Positions 1-12,638 of a DNA stretch of 64,000 nt are shown one piece after another. Below the pieces are notes generated by a model. That model worked only from the letters and a program-made list of their open reading frames with translations, was not told the origin of the DNA and searched no databases. Numbering within the stretch: the stretch's first letter is position 1; every line of letters starts with the position of its first letter. Origin of the DNA: Mariannaea sp. PMI_226 (taxonomy: Eukaryota > Ascomycota > Sordariomycetes > Hypocreales > Nectriaceae); contig JANFOG010000003.1 in NCBI GenBank assembly GCA_024336345.1, forward strand, positions 1,990,501 through 2,054,500. Direction: 5' to 3'. The position numbers and the translations under genes were made by a program.

Positions 1-3000
1 TTCTATTTCAAAGAAGATGAAGTGGTGACGCATATCATGGTGGCTTGTCGATCTTGATGACTGAGACCTAAAAGGATAGAACAAAAAAAGACACAGAAAA
101 TAAGTCGCCTGTGGCCTACCAAGATGAACTCTAAAGGAGGCGCTGAAGCACAAGGCCGCATAAAGTTGCCAAAGGCCCGGACTTCTGGTATGGCCGACCC
201 CCGAATCGGGATTTCCATGGGTTCTGGGCGGCATTTTCCCAAGTCCCCCCCAGCACCCATGAATAGGGAGGTAGGTATCCATTCGTGATGCGACTTTTTC
301 ATGATCAAAAATCCACCCGGACTTTAAACAAGGCCGCGCTCATAAATCGCAGCCTGCTATTTTGGCACTGCTCGAGTGGGTGGGTTAATTAACGTTAACG
401 TATGCCTAATATCAGTCGTTATGTAGGTATGAATTGCGCCGCAACTACTAATTATAACGTTATGAGGAATCCGCATTTACCCCCCATTTTCTGCACCTGT
501 CTTTGTAAAGTTGCTCAAACACCTCGCTGGTTCATACTAACAAACCATCGAACTGTTGCTACTGTAATAAAGTAGTGCAAGTAAATCTGTAGCGGTCTGT
601 AGTTTTTTTTTTCATTCCACTCAAGATCCACCCCCTTTGATCTCCTCTTCTTGACTTTGCTCAATCTAGGTAGGCACTCTGAAGCAAATCACCGCTTTCA
701 ATCCTACCCGCCTTTCTTCTCCTTGAAAGCTCCATTGCCTCGGTAGTGATTTTTATTAATTTGAGACATTTCTTTTTTGTGGTTTCCTTCTTGTTATTCA
801 CCGTGTACAGAACTAAGCATAGCAAAATGAATGAAACCCACTCTGCAAGCTCGTTTCGTGGATTCCACTTGACCTCGACTTGCTCCTGTACGTAGTACGA
901 AGACAATGGATGGGATCTCAATACAACACAGTAACTATTTTCTCGGCCGCTTGCTGCGAAGATACAAGTCTCAAATACAGCCTTCTCCAAGACCAAATAA
1001 GGCCAAAATTCTCTTTTCTGGGGTGACCTGATTATCTACCAAGCTTCAAACCAAGTGCGCCCGCTTCCTATCAGATTCATCATCAATGACTCCCGGCGCC
1101 TGTCTGTTCGGGAACGGCACCTGCACGTGGACGAGAGAGCCGGACTTCAGTCGGCGAGTCCGCCGAGTAGAGTTATTTTTCTCGCCTTCATGTCAGGGGA
1201 CCAGGCCGTTGTTCCAATCAACTTTTACGGAGCATAATCTTGCATAACGTTTGGGTGGTTTAGTGGTTGGGGTTTTGCCAGTTTCGTCAAGCCAACGACG
1301 TCACGATGCAGTGTGCTGGAATACGCCCTTACGCTCCGCTTTCGCCTCTCAACCCCCCATCTGCCGAGGAGGGAGCCTTCTGCTAGGAAGCTACCAATAT
1401 TCGTACAGGAAATAAGCGAGAAAGTCATGAGGCTTGATTCGCGCAAAGCTTCACGTAAACCTTCGCGTTTGGCCCTGGGTGCCGAGATGCCGGGTGCCAA
1501 GCAAGGGGGAGCCCTAAAAGAAAGTTGAAGGTGTGACAGCCATACTCTTCGCGGTATCATCTTTAATGGGCGTATTTCTGTCCAAACACAACCAGCGAGA
1601 GAAAGTTTTTTATGTTTACTAAGTTGGTAAATTTTGATGAGTGATCGAGGCACATATCCAATAGTGCGTACATGCGTGCAGTTGAATAGTCAGGAAAACC
1701 TTCATGAATCATGTGGATGATTTCTGAATAGCTAGCCTGAGATGCCGTCATAGGATTCCATGTCCAATGACTGGAAACTGGCGCGCGGGTTTGAGCTAAG
1801 CAGACCGATACAGTAAGGTACGTACAGACTGAGACAACTGGTCCTGTTGGTTGACTGTTCCGCCGTAGACCATTTGCAGCATGGACATTGGTGATGGAGT
1901 AGCTAGCTACATACCATAGTACTACGTTTACGTACGTATAGGTAGCGTGAGGAGAAGATGGAACCCTTCCCCCCTCTCTCGTCCCCTTTCTTCCAGACCC
2001 TCACAACAAGGGCCAGATCGACCTCTTGACGCTAGTTGCCGTCTCAGGGGCGGCAATAGGACGCAAGGCATCGGGAATAAAATCGACACCCCCAATGATA
2101 AAGTCCCTGGAGGGTTAAAAAAAAAAATACTAAACCCTCTTTTTTTTGGTCTGCCCTCACCTTGCCTGCCGATTGCGTTGGAAATATGGTACCGCTATGG
2201 TGCAAGGTCACATCGCAGCTTCTTTTTTTCTTTGTTCCATTTCTGTTGACGTTGGTCCCGTAATCTATACATACATTGCAAATGCAGCTCCTCAAACATG
2301 CTCTGCAGTGTCTGAGCTGATTTCCTCATGCAGCTATAGAGTTATGACCGAACGTTTCAGTTGCTCCTTGAGGCTTCGGAGATAATCCACGGCATTTTCT
2401 TACTCCCAAAGCTGTGAGCCACGTTTCGGTCGAGGGCGGCGCGGGTTGTGTGACGCTGATGTCATGGTGATAGCTAAAACACCAAATGAGCTTAATCGCC
2501 GTTAATGACCGAACTGGTGGGTGCCAGTGCCAGCCAACTGACTGCAGCAAGGATGAAAAAAAACATGGCTCAATAACGTGGCTACTACTATTGTATGCTA
2601 TCCGGCATCATCTATCCGAGTTCCCCATAAGTTGTCAAAACCCTGGTTTTGGCTTGCTCTTGTGTTGTTGTTGTTTTTTCAACTATGTCCATTGTAACTC
2701 CCGTGACCCAATCGAAATTTTTTAGTCTTCACACCCTCTTTCTGGTTTATCCCCTTGGCCTGGCCTGAGATGTGTGTGTGTATGTGTGTGTGTGTGAATG
2801 AGTTTTGGATATGGACTGATCGACAGCACTCTTGAGGATGCCGAGGACCGGTCCACTCGGTCCACACCTTCTAGAAGCCCGCGGAGAATCGCTGCATCCC
2901 GCCGCCCTCGGTGCCGACAACCAGGGGATAGATGCCTAGCAGGGGCACGACAGCCTCGATTTTGCATGGTTGGGAGTTGTGCTCGGCGCCGAACAGACTG

Positions 3001-6000
3001 CTGTTTCCAGAGCGGCGCACATTTACCCCATGTTCGTCCGCTGTCCGTCAAAAATCCGAAAACCCGTCTCAGGAGCGCGCGGACATTCTGCGATCCCCGC
3101 TGGAGGGTTTCAATGCAACATTGAAAACCCCGATTCCCCCTTAAGACTCCCGTCTCCAGTCCCAGCTCAGCTTTGAGCACTGGGGTCATGCGCTCGACGG
3201 GACATTCCGCGTCAAAGAGAGGAAGGAAAGGGGGGGGGGGCTATCTTGTGAGTCTCGTGAACGTAGCCTTGGTGTTGATGCATTGTTTACCACTTTGTTT
3301 TCTTTTGTCACAAGTTGCTACATCTGGATGAGTGCATCGTCGGACAGGTGTCTTCTTCCGCGGGGAAATGTCTTGCCTGACGATCCATGCACCCCTCCAC
3401 CGATGGAGTGACTACCTGGACGAATGTATTTGGGAATAGTGAACACACTCAAATCAGCTGATACAGCCGCGGAGTGAAGCAGTTGTATATTCATTTCGGG
3501 TTTCGATCTGCATTGCATCACCTCGCATCATGCCATATCTGGTTGATTGGTGATCCCTGAAGACCTTCAAACATGCAGCTCCTGGGCTTGTCAGTGTTCT
3601 CTCCTATATCGAATATTGAATTTCAGTTATTAGCACTCTCGCCTCGGTGACCTTTTGTCTCCTGGTTAGAATTAGGGGTCATGATACTTGATCTCCTGAC
3701 GTAGCCTGTAAATGGTGGGTGACACTCTTTAGGGCAGAAGACAGCTCGTCGCCATTCCAACTTTTCCATATTCATATTTGTAACCATGAAGCAAAAAGAT
3801 AGGCAAATTGATCAGAAAAGGACAATAATGCTCCATTTATTTGAATAATATGGCTGAGCGTGTAGCTGGCTGAATGGGTTTGCCCTTTATCTGAACGATT
3901 TCACACATGAATGTCTATACGTTTTTGACTTGTTCAATGTTTAGGAGGGCCATCACTGAGTACTAATTTTCACTCCAATATTCTTTTACTAAGTTAAAAT
4001 GAAAATAGGGGATCCCAACAAATGCCGTACTTATTTGTGAAAGACGTGGGGTGTTCCATCCTTCTCTCGTACAAGTCTGTGTTGCCGAGACATCATCAAC
4101 CAGTCCATCCAGTAACTTGATCGTTGAAATATGAAGACAAGTCGACCTATATATCTTTATAATTATACGCTGGGTGTTTTAACTTCATAAATCGAGTGAC
4201 AGGTCCGTGGAAACTGAGAAATAGAGCAGTTGTTATTTCGCCTATCTTTAGGAAGCTTTGCCTTGGGACAGCATCACGCCCAGTGATTGATATGTTCATT
4301 GCCAGCTCACCCTATACACGGTCCGGGGATTGCACAAATCATAGAAAGCTGCCTATTTAATTATCAGCATGGTAATATCTATATTTGGCTTTTAATCTTC
4401 AGGCAATCTCAGGTATGGTACCTTGACTGTTGTGGCTCTCGTGTCATAATTAATAAACGTAGAAACCGGAGACAAGTTGGGTTCTCTCATAATAAGGGCG
4501 CCAGCGACCTCCTTCCGATAATTCATTATATTACTGGGTGTTATTTGTTATTCCATTAGGCAACTGTTAATAAAATAGACAGTCTCAGCCAGTTTTTGCG
4601 AAGTTGTTGCAAAATTACAACGAACAGGTATTCAAGTTGACTGATACATACATGAGCCCAGCTCAAAGATGACACTTTATTGGAAGGACCCTATGACACT
4701 CTCGGAAACCTTCTCTGAGACTCATAGCTTGTCCATATGGTACAATTCGTGAGGTTACGCTGGACGTATGGTTGTCTGGCACTTGGAAACTTTCCGTCCC
4801 TCCCTCTAGTTAAACTCCACCCCTCTGAACTGTACGGTTTGGTACAATTTCAGACAGACTTGGCCCAAGTCCATCTTACAGCTGACCTCTTTCAACCTAC
4901 ATATGCATGAGGTTTTCAAATATTGCGGAGCCTCAAGCATGCACACTTTGGTACCGACACCACCCGGATATTGTCGAGTAACGGGGATTGACGACTCCAC
5001 TCACCCATTGTAACGGTGATTGAAGTCCCGGCGGCTTCCTACGTCATGGAATGAGGGTGAAGGGGTTTTTTCGTATACGCCCTGCCGTATCAGGTACAAT
5101 AAAACATGGCGTGGTCTTTTTGTCTGCCAGCTGATGGTGTGCTTGGAGAGCTGTAGCATCGCGCTTCGGCCTCGGAGTGTTTATTGTCTTTGGCAGGGCG
5201 ATGATGGTTATTGGTTGTTGGGTGTTCCTCGTCGCTTCGTCAGAGGCCGACCCTCCGTGCCGAGGCCCACTATGACTCCACTGCTGCGGCCCGCACGGTG
5301 ATTTCGCCCTCCGACGCGGTGTCATGACAAACTAGTTGCAGCACAGACTCTCCCTCCAAGACCTGCTGAAGGCGCTACAGAGCGGAAGAATGCTGTAATT
5401 GTCCACCTAAGTAGCAATTGTTGCTCATGGGAATGATTCTAGAGGGGTGAGGCATTTGCGGGAGCTGCCATTTTAGCCATGGCGGTTCTGTCACTGGGGA
5501 GGATCCATGTCGGATCTACAGTCCCTTGTGACATACATATGTCTACTCCAGATGGCCCCCATGATCATAAATCTGATAATTAGCACTCAACACCATGTAA
5601 CGCAACGTACCGCACTACACCAGGACGAAATTCGGCATCTAGGAGAAATGCCTCACTATCGGGGCGAGCGATGGTAAATATGGGGAAAAGTGCCAGAGAA
5701 AAGATGGGCTACTGTCTGGCTCAGATCGAAGTTTTTCTCAATTCGACCACTTTGCGGAACCGCATTTCTTGGTTCTAACCCAGTGGGGGGATGATTCCGA
5801 GTTTGTTGTAAGTTTGTTGCAACTCCAATTTTCCAATGGGTTGTGTTCTTTGCCTTTCTTTTTTTTCTATTTCCTCGGCATTGTCGACAAGTTCGCGCCC
5901 GTTTGCGCACATCTCTGGACCCATTCTCTACTACTCTCTTTCCCCCTCTACTACCGAAACATGTTTGTCTCTTTATTTCCTCTGCATACCCCTCCCGTGT

Positions 6001-7268
6001 GGTCCTCGAGTAGAAAATTATAGGTCCTCTTTTAAGGCAGGGTTGACTTCGTGGCAATTTGCCAGATACATGGAATCCGTCATCGAGTTTTGCCAGGGAT
6101 GCAATTCCCACATATGAGCGAGGTAGAAGCGCCTTAAAAAGAGAACGGAAGTACAAATATTCAATATCTAAAGGTGTGTGCTTGCTGTACACATGTACCC
6201 ACCAAAAAGCTAGAAATTATAACCAACATCTCATTATACCGGATGTCAAAACAGGGCCGATATGGGCTCTCAATTTCACTGCATGGGGCGCCCTTGATGT
6301 AAAGAACCTCGCGATTGGTAAAAGTCACAACCCCGTCCATGCCTCACCGAAATATTGCGCTCCATTCAAAATCCAATCATTTGCCGAGAGTCCACCGAGG
6401 TCAACTCTGACTAATAAGGTGTATGATACTTTCAGTCCATTGTGCTCGCCATCGAATGTCTTGGGTGTCATATCTGTAGCCGAGGAACGAATGTTACAAT
6501 CGTCTGACGACATTGGCTTAAATATTTGGATGGGGCCTTTCTTCTAGAATCCGCTACGTGATCGAAATTCTCCGTATTCCTTTCCTCGGTTCCTCTGCGA
6601 GTCTTATCGGCAGTTTTCCCACTTCCTTCTTCGGTACTCATCCGGCTGCAAGTGGGTCTGTTTTTCAGCCTCAATGATCCGCCACCACTTTAATTGTTGC
6701 ATGTGTTTTGGACTCCGTCAAGCACTGGCCAACAATATCATGCCAAACTGTCTCTTCAAGCCCCGAAAAGTCTCCATAAGCCGAGTTATGGGGGCCTATG
6801 ACGAGATCATTGAAAATGGTTTAATATGCGAGTGTGAAACTAGGGCGAACCGTGGCAAAAAAAAAAAAAAAAAGGAAGAAAGGATGCCGTTACGGGACCC
6901 GTTCATGGCATCGCTCCCGTTCGGAAGGGATACCTGGTCGAGATAAGGCTTGTTCGGGGAGGGGTGTAGCTTTGTTGATGCATCGATTGATAGCGTTGTA
7001 GCTGACAGACCGGGTCGATCCCGCCGCCGCACTGGCCTCGCGGAATGAGGCTTCAAACGCCCTCGGGTAACATTGGCATGCAGACAGCTACCGGCATGAA
7101 ATAGCCTTGTCAATGTGCTTCCTTGAAAAAAATAGCTGAATCCTATTCTAATGCTGTCGTCAGAATGCGAACCGATACACTGATAGGGATCCGATATCGC
7201 TCGACGATGCCCATTTTGCCAACATCCTGTACGAGCAAACGGCTGTCGCACCACCCATCATCGCCTGT
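1..7268. other. Long gene-free region
   Basis: No open frame here looks like a conserved protein. The frames are short, overlap on both strands, have no recognisable domains, and do not join through plausible introns. The stretch holds a TG microsatellite near 2771-2796, a poly-G run near 3231-3240, a poly-A run near 6858-6873, and visibly AT-rich sequence around 3.8-4.7 kb. It may contain a lineage-specific or non-coding transcript that cannot be seen by reading alone. Confidence 0.5.
2771..2796. repeat. TG/CA microsatellite
   Basis: This is an interrupted run of TG dinucleotides with one TA break, in non-coding DNA. It is a simple-sequence repeat with no gene attached to it. Confidence 0.9.
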
Positions 7269-8505
7269 TTACAGATCATTGTACATGATGAGCCGGGGAG
7301 CTTCCTGCTCGCAGACAGCCCACGTCCATGCGGCGCTCGGCAGATAATTCATTAACACAGCTGACTTCTTGCCATAGGCTGCCGGGTTGAACAGGTCTGG
7401 ATCATGTCGCCTGACCTTATCAACCGCGTCGGCTGTCGCCAGCGCAAGGAAATGTTCTCTCCTGGTCCCCTGGGGAAGCACCCTGCACCGAGGTTAACTT
7501 TTTATACATAACCGAGGCCAGACTTGTCAAGATCCGTGTCTGGGAGACTTACAACGCATTCCCAAAGATCCCATGGCATAAACTGGGTTCCTTTGTGAGG
7601 AGTCCATGGCGCCATATCAATTCTCGTCCCTTATGAATGGCCGTATCGATTTGCTCATTGAGTTCTGGGAAATAGGGGCGCAGCGAAAGAAGTGAATAGA
7701 GAAACCCTGGAGCGCCGTGGCACCACTGGACGAGGAGCGGGCTTCTTCCTTCTTTGAGACTCCGCGCACTGGATGGCCAGTTGCCATCAGAAGTCTGCAA
7801 GCCAAGGAGTCTCTCGAGTCGTGATGATAGCCGCGGTGCCAGCGAGGGGCACGATAAGACCACCTGCGTAATGATTCCAATATCTCCATGTGCAGCTCCA
7901 AAATATCGTTTGCCATGCCACTCCCAGTTACCCCGGCCGTCGTCGTCTGTGTCAAGTATTCTTTCGGCGATTCGTTGGAGGGGAGACTCTACAAGGGGGG
8001 CGTACTCAGGAGCCCAATGCCTGACCATACGAAGAAGATAAAGTGTACCAGCACGTCCGTTGGGCATTTCCGAAGGGAAAGGGTCGTCTTGAGGTGTAGG
8101 GTATGGCCCAAGAAGTCTCGGCATGTTTGAAAGAAACTCTATGACATGTTCTCGTTTTTTGGTCACACATGCTCTTACTGCTAGGCAGGAGAGCTTCTCA
8201 GACCCAATACCGCAATGGCCCTTCTCCAGGTGGAGATAGCCACGGTCACCAGCGAGGTATTCCCTTGCCCAGTCGCGCAGTCCATGACCCGCGATCTTTA
8301 AGTCGGGGTACATAGCTGACAGCTGGAGGAAGAGGTAGGCCAGACCGATGTAGCCTGTAAAGAGCCCACCGAGTTGGCGTTCGGTATAGGATTGTCGTGG
8401 AGGAGCATGTCTGACGAGCAGCTCTAGGGTCCAGGGTAACAACTCTGCAGGAGTGGTACCTAAGGTTTGAAGTGGTAGGTTGTTTGAGATGTATCGTTGC
8501 TCCAT
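7269..8505 (-). CDS. LanC-like (lanthionine synthetase C-like) protein
   Basis: Two exons are supported: 8505-7553 and 7482-7269, joined through a GTAAGT...GTGCAG intron. They give 388 aa, close to the roughly 400 aa usual for eukaryotic LanC-like (LANCL) proteins. The family has an alpha/alpha toroid with a zinc centre. Bacterial LanC adds Cys to dehydro-amino acids, and animal LANCL proteins act on glutathione and dehydro-residues. Visible signatures are a GAAHGDIGI motif around residues 203-211 (His206), WCHGAPG with Cys262, and CHG with Cys310/His311. The last three match the canonical zinc ligands, so the site looks intact. No signal peptide or membrane segment is seen, which suggests a cytosolic protein. 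The start is the first ATG of the open frame. No lanthipeptide precursor or dehydratase lies nearby, so peptide cyclisation is unlikely. The substrate is unknown. Confidence 0.88.
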
Positions 8506-9404
8506 GGTATTAATATGGATTTTTCAATGGTGGATAGGACTGGGACGCGTGCAGACGTCTGTCTGTTTAGAGAAATAGAGAAGCAGGTAAGAGGGCGGGA
8601 TCATATACTGCATGAACGTCCACTGGGTTGTACGCATCAACTTGGAGATCACCACCACCACAGGTATCATCGACTTGCATAGCCCTGATCAGTTGATTCT
8701 GCAGAATCGGGTAAGGAGGTGTTGAGTAACACGGATTCCATAACAAGAGAACTTCAGTACATGAATAAGGAATAGAGAGATGTCACTGTCGACGTCAAAT
8801 ATCGTCGCGTGCTCGAATCATCTGGGATTTTCAACACCCTAGAAATTCAGCCTTGGAAAATTGAGAAGCATTCAACACCCAAATCGCCAGGCTGCTATCA
8901 TGCATGGGCCAATGGAGTCATGAGCTGAACTACACAAGAGAGGTGTGGAGTGGGAGCATCGGCGATCCGTCCATTCGTGACGTACCAGGGGAAAAAGACG
9001 CAACTATCCTGATCCAATCAGCGATGTCAGACGTAATTCAATACATATCATGGCTTTCCAAGATCCTGTTTGATTGTTGTTTTGAGCTTTAAGCTCCTTG
9101 AGAACGCTGCTGTTTGCCTGAGAGTCTCGGAGCTCTTGCTCCTCGAAGCCCATCATGCAGGCCAGGAGCCAACCCACGTGCTTCTGCGGGGCACTTTCCA
9201 GCCGCACTTACATATGACGACATCGATATCGTCCTCTCTTACACAGCTTCATCGCTGGCCAGTTAGTTTGATCTCTATTCATTGTTTATACGAAGCTTGC
9301 AAATTTATTACTCTCCCAAAGATTGCACTCTATCATACCTCTTCATCTTTCTGGCTACCTTTTTTTGTTTCTCTCTTTTTGTCCCTGTCTACGTCACCCG
9401 CGCG
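8506..9404. promoter_or_regulatory. Divergent intergenic region (LanC-like / EI24-like)
   Basis: About 0.9 kb separates the start codons of the leftward LanC-like gene and the rightward EI24/RRT8-like gene, so it must hold both promoters. A pyrimidine-rich tract at about 9340-9395, directly before the rightward ATG, resembles a filamentous-fungal leader. I see no other convincing element. Confidence 0.5.
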
Positions 9405-10668
9405 ATGGCAGACTCTGGGGAATCATCTTCCACGCAAACAAAGCGGCGCCGCATGGCTGATGCAGTCGGTGGAAAAGCACAGGAGGTCATGTATGCATAA
9501 GTAAAACCACGAGTCTCGATTTTCCTAGTAAATAGCTAACAATTCCAAGAAAGGAGGACTATGGAAAGGCCAAGGTGATCGTTTCCGACGCAGCAAAGAG
9601 CCAGGCTTATCTTTACCCATTCAAGGTACACGCCATATGTGAGCTATCGACGCTCAAGACCTGCCTAATGCTGACTATTGAAACCTCTAGGGTATTATAT
9701 ACTTCTTGACTCACCGTACGCTATGGAAACCCTTCCTTTCGAAGGTTGGACCCTACATGGCCCTGTCGACTGGCGTCATCGTTGGCATGTTCACTTTGAC
9801 ATACATCCCTCAACTGGCAATCTTGGTCTTCGTGGATGGTCCTCTCGCAGTTTTCTCCACCATACTTCTTGTCCTCAATGAGAGTTCGACAATCATCAAC
9901 CTCGCTTCCAGATCGTGGCTCGTTCAGGAAGCTCTACTAGACACATTCGACGGAACCCTAGTCGCTAGAAATCGCACTGATATCTTGGCTGAGGGACGAG
10001 AAATTAAGTCTGGAAGCGATCCTATGGCTAGGCTAGGACGAGTCTTAAAGAATCCGTTCGCAAAGTTCAGCCCAAAAGCAATCGTTCGATACATCATGTA
10101 CCTGCCGCTGAATGCCATTCCGGTTGTGGGCACAGTCATCTTCATTGCAATTCAAGGTATGAGCCGAGCTCAGAAGACGTGTAATGTTCTTTGGTAACGT
10201 GGCTATTCTAGGACGTAACCGGGGTAAGGGAGTGCATGGCCGGGTATGTCAAATAATACCATGACTTGATCCATGTTTCTGACGATGAACTAGTACTTCC
10301 AACTCAAACAATGGTCCGCTCCCCGGCAGTCGGACTGGCTTACGGACAATGTCGGCCCTTACACGGCGTAAGCAACCCCTTCGGTCCTGGGCCGAAGTCC
10401 AGTGGAACTTGATATCTGAGTCTAGTTTGCTGATATAATCATGAAGCTTCGGCCTTGTTGCCACTTTGCTTGAGATGGTACCTTTTGCTTCCGTCTTCTT
10501 CATGTTTACCAATACTGGTACGGATCCCTGTCTAGAGGATTGTGTGGATCAGGACTAATTCTACTAGTTGGTGCCGCTCTCTGGGCTGCTGATATTGAAG
10601 CCAAGAACACTCCAATGGCCGGTGGAACTGCACCGGAGCTTCGAGAAGCTGCTAAAAAGGCCGAGTAA
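9405..10668 (+). CDS. EI24/RRT8-type outer spore wall-like membrane protein
   Basis: Seven exons are supported: 9405-9490, 9550-9625, 9691-10156, 10212-10243, 10294-10367, 10447-10517 and 10568-10668. They total 906 nt (301 aa). The protein resembles the fungal RRT8/LDS group of the EI24 superfamily. In yeast these proteins sit on lipid droplets and support the dityrosine outer spore wall. Features are a basic N-terminus (KRRR at 13-16), a conserved start of the membrane domain (GIIYFLTH at 55-62), hydrophobic segments around 76-102, and later the blocks YIMYLPLNAIPVVG and FGLVATLLEMVPFA. Branch-site-like GCTAAC and GCTGAC precede acceptors of introns 1 and 2. Two acceptors are the less common AAG (introns 1 and 5), so those borders are slightly less certain. 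The role is inferred from family only; general membrane or lipid-droplet roles are also possible. Confidence 0.82.
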
Positions 10669-12638
10669 CTCTCCTAGGCCCTCTGTCAATCAAGCGATTA
10701 TCCTTTCGATTGATGAAATCATTCAATTAGCCATACCAATGGCTGGATTCAACCTTGGCATTTTAATTATGAAAGTTGGATATGTATTCTCATGTAAATT
10801 GGAAGTAGATTTTCTAGGTCGATCTCAGCAACTAATGGTGTGACAGGATCGATGAATCGTCGTTTAGCTTTTGTAGCATCTAGAACCGAGCAAAGGAGCT
10901 GCTACTAGGTTGTTGGAACAGGGCTATTCAAAATATGAGGCAAGGTAATCCTTCCCAAATAGTCAGATAAGTAGCAGTCGACCAGAGTGTCATGATTGAA
11001 CCCTTTTTCTGGACCACATGTCCTTGTACTGTCGCATCTTGTCTTGTGCTACGATGCCCCTTCATCAAAAGGGTCCCGGGTTTACTGTGAGATGTCTCGC
11101 CTATTATTTACCGGCCCTTGGATGGGTGATTCATACCTGAGCACAGCGGTTGCAATCCGACACGGAAAAGAGTCGAATGCTGATACAGACCCGAGCCATT
11201 TGAAGAAAACGGACAACTCAAGCGCGGTGGACAGTGCTCGTCACACAACCGAGGCTCCTTGCAGTAAATGTTACCGTTACATACATATACAAATTGAGCC
11301 GACGAGATGAAGAATAATTCAAGATTCAGAGTGTGGAACGAGGAGCCTCGCCAGATGCGGTTCCTTGGTACACGAAACGGCAAAGCTGTACGAGGATTAT
11401 TTGGTCATGGTAACGTGAGACGAGGGTAACGGCTGGACAACATAGTCAACGACAGATCTGGAGTAAGTATCAATTGCGAGGAGAGGCGACGAGCTCATGG
11501 GAGAGAAGTTCCAGGTTGAGACAATATGAGTGCACTCTGGTCCCGAGGAACGAGACTCAGATAAGAAGCTGCGAGTCGGACATGGGCCATCTTGTGCCAT
11601 CTCGACTGTGGCAACTGGTTTAGGATGAGAAGAGGACGTTGAACTATGGCATCACCACGCGAGACGAAGCATTGTTCTGAGACTTTGGTCGTGGCAAGGA
11701 GGTAAGGATTCTCTCACGCTGATTCACTTCTAGGAAGCGATACCATCAACACTTACTCCCACTGACTGTTCCAAGTCTCTATAGCCGACTCCACTTGTTT
11801 TGGCCTCCGGAGATGAGATCCGTTGCTTGACCCGGGCATGAGCATGAGGAATGTTGATGGCAGGGGTTGTCCGGGCCGTCCAGATGTGTTTCCCTCTACG
11901 GAGGCCGACCGAGGAGATCTCCTGCAGCGAGCCTCTGCTCAGTGTGTTACCAAATTGAAGGATTCTAGAGACTTGCCGAGCTTGAAAGAATATGGTCGGG
12001 CCAGCTAACCACTTTTTCTGAGATTTAACCACCGTCATGTCCCTTGGTATCTCTGTGATGCGCTGATGAACTCTCTTCAGTGAACAGGCGACCAGCTAAT
12101 CAGTACATTACGAGCGCCAGATAGAAGGGATTATGACGCCTGTCTTTTCGATTCTAATCTCTAGTTGCTTGCGGGTTGTCTCTGCGTGACAGCTGACGCC
12201 AGCTGTACGATAGTCTCGCGTTTATTCTCACCTGCCATAGCCCATGAATCGCGTCACACTCCCTCTCAACTTCGCGTTTGATCTTATTCTATTTTTCAAC
12301 ATCTTCCGCCTCATCCTTTCCCTCCCCAGCTGTTCAGCATTCATTCGTTCTACTTCTACAACTTGAGTTTAATCCTCTCCATTTTGAAAAGTTGGAGTAA
12401 TTCGCAGAATCTTTAGATTCAAAGCAACTCGAGCCAGAAGCTTTCCCTCGTTTGCATTTTTCGAACGTCCTCATACGTTGCATCTATCTCTTTTTCCTGA
12501 CTCCCAGACTCTTGCCTGGCAAGTGATTACATTCGTTACTAACTGACCAAAGTGAGTTGGATTATATCTGAAAAGTCCATTGTGCAGTGCATGAATTGTG
12601 CTAATATGGTTCACAGAGCCAGCTCGCCCTTCTGCAAA
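10669..12638. other. Intergenic region upstream of the mucin-like gene
   Basis: I find no convincing coding region. The last 350 bases (about 12270-12600) are strongly pyrimidine-rich on the + strand, as in leaders of well-expressed filamentous-fungal genes, and probably hold the core promoter and 5' UTR of the mucin-like gene. The rest shows short frames on both strands with no recognisable domains. Confidence 0.45.

Noticed and set aside
5020..5325. Overlapping 93-codon frames on both strands
   Set aside because: Equal-length frames on both strands in locally GC-rich DNA, with no recognisable protein and no introns extending them.
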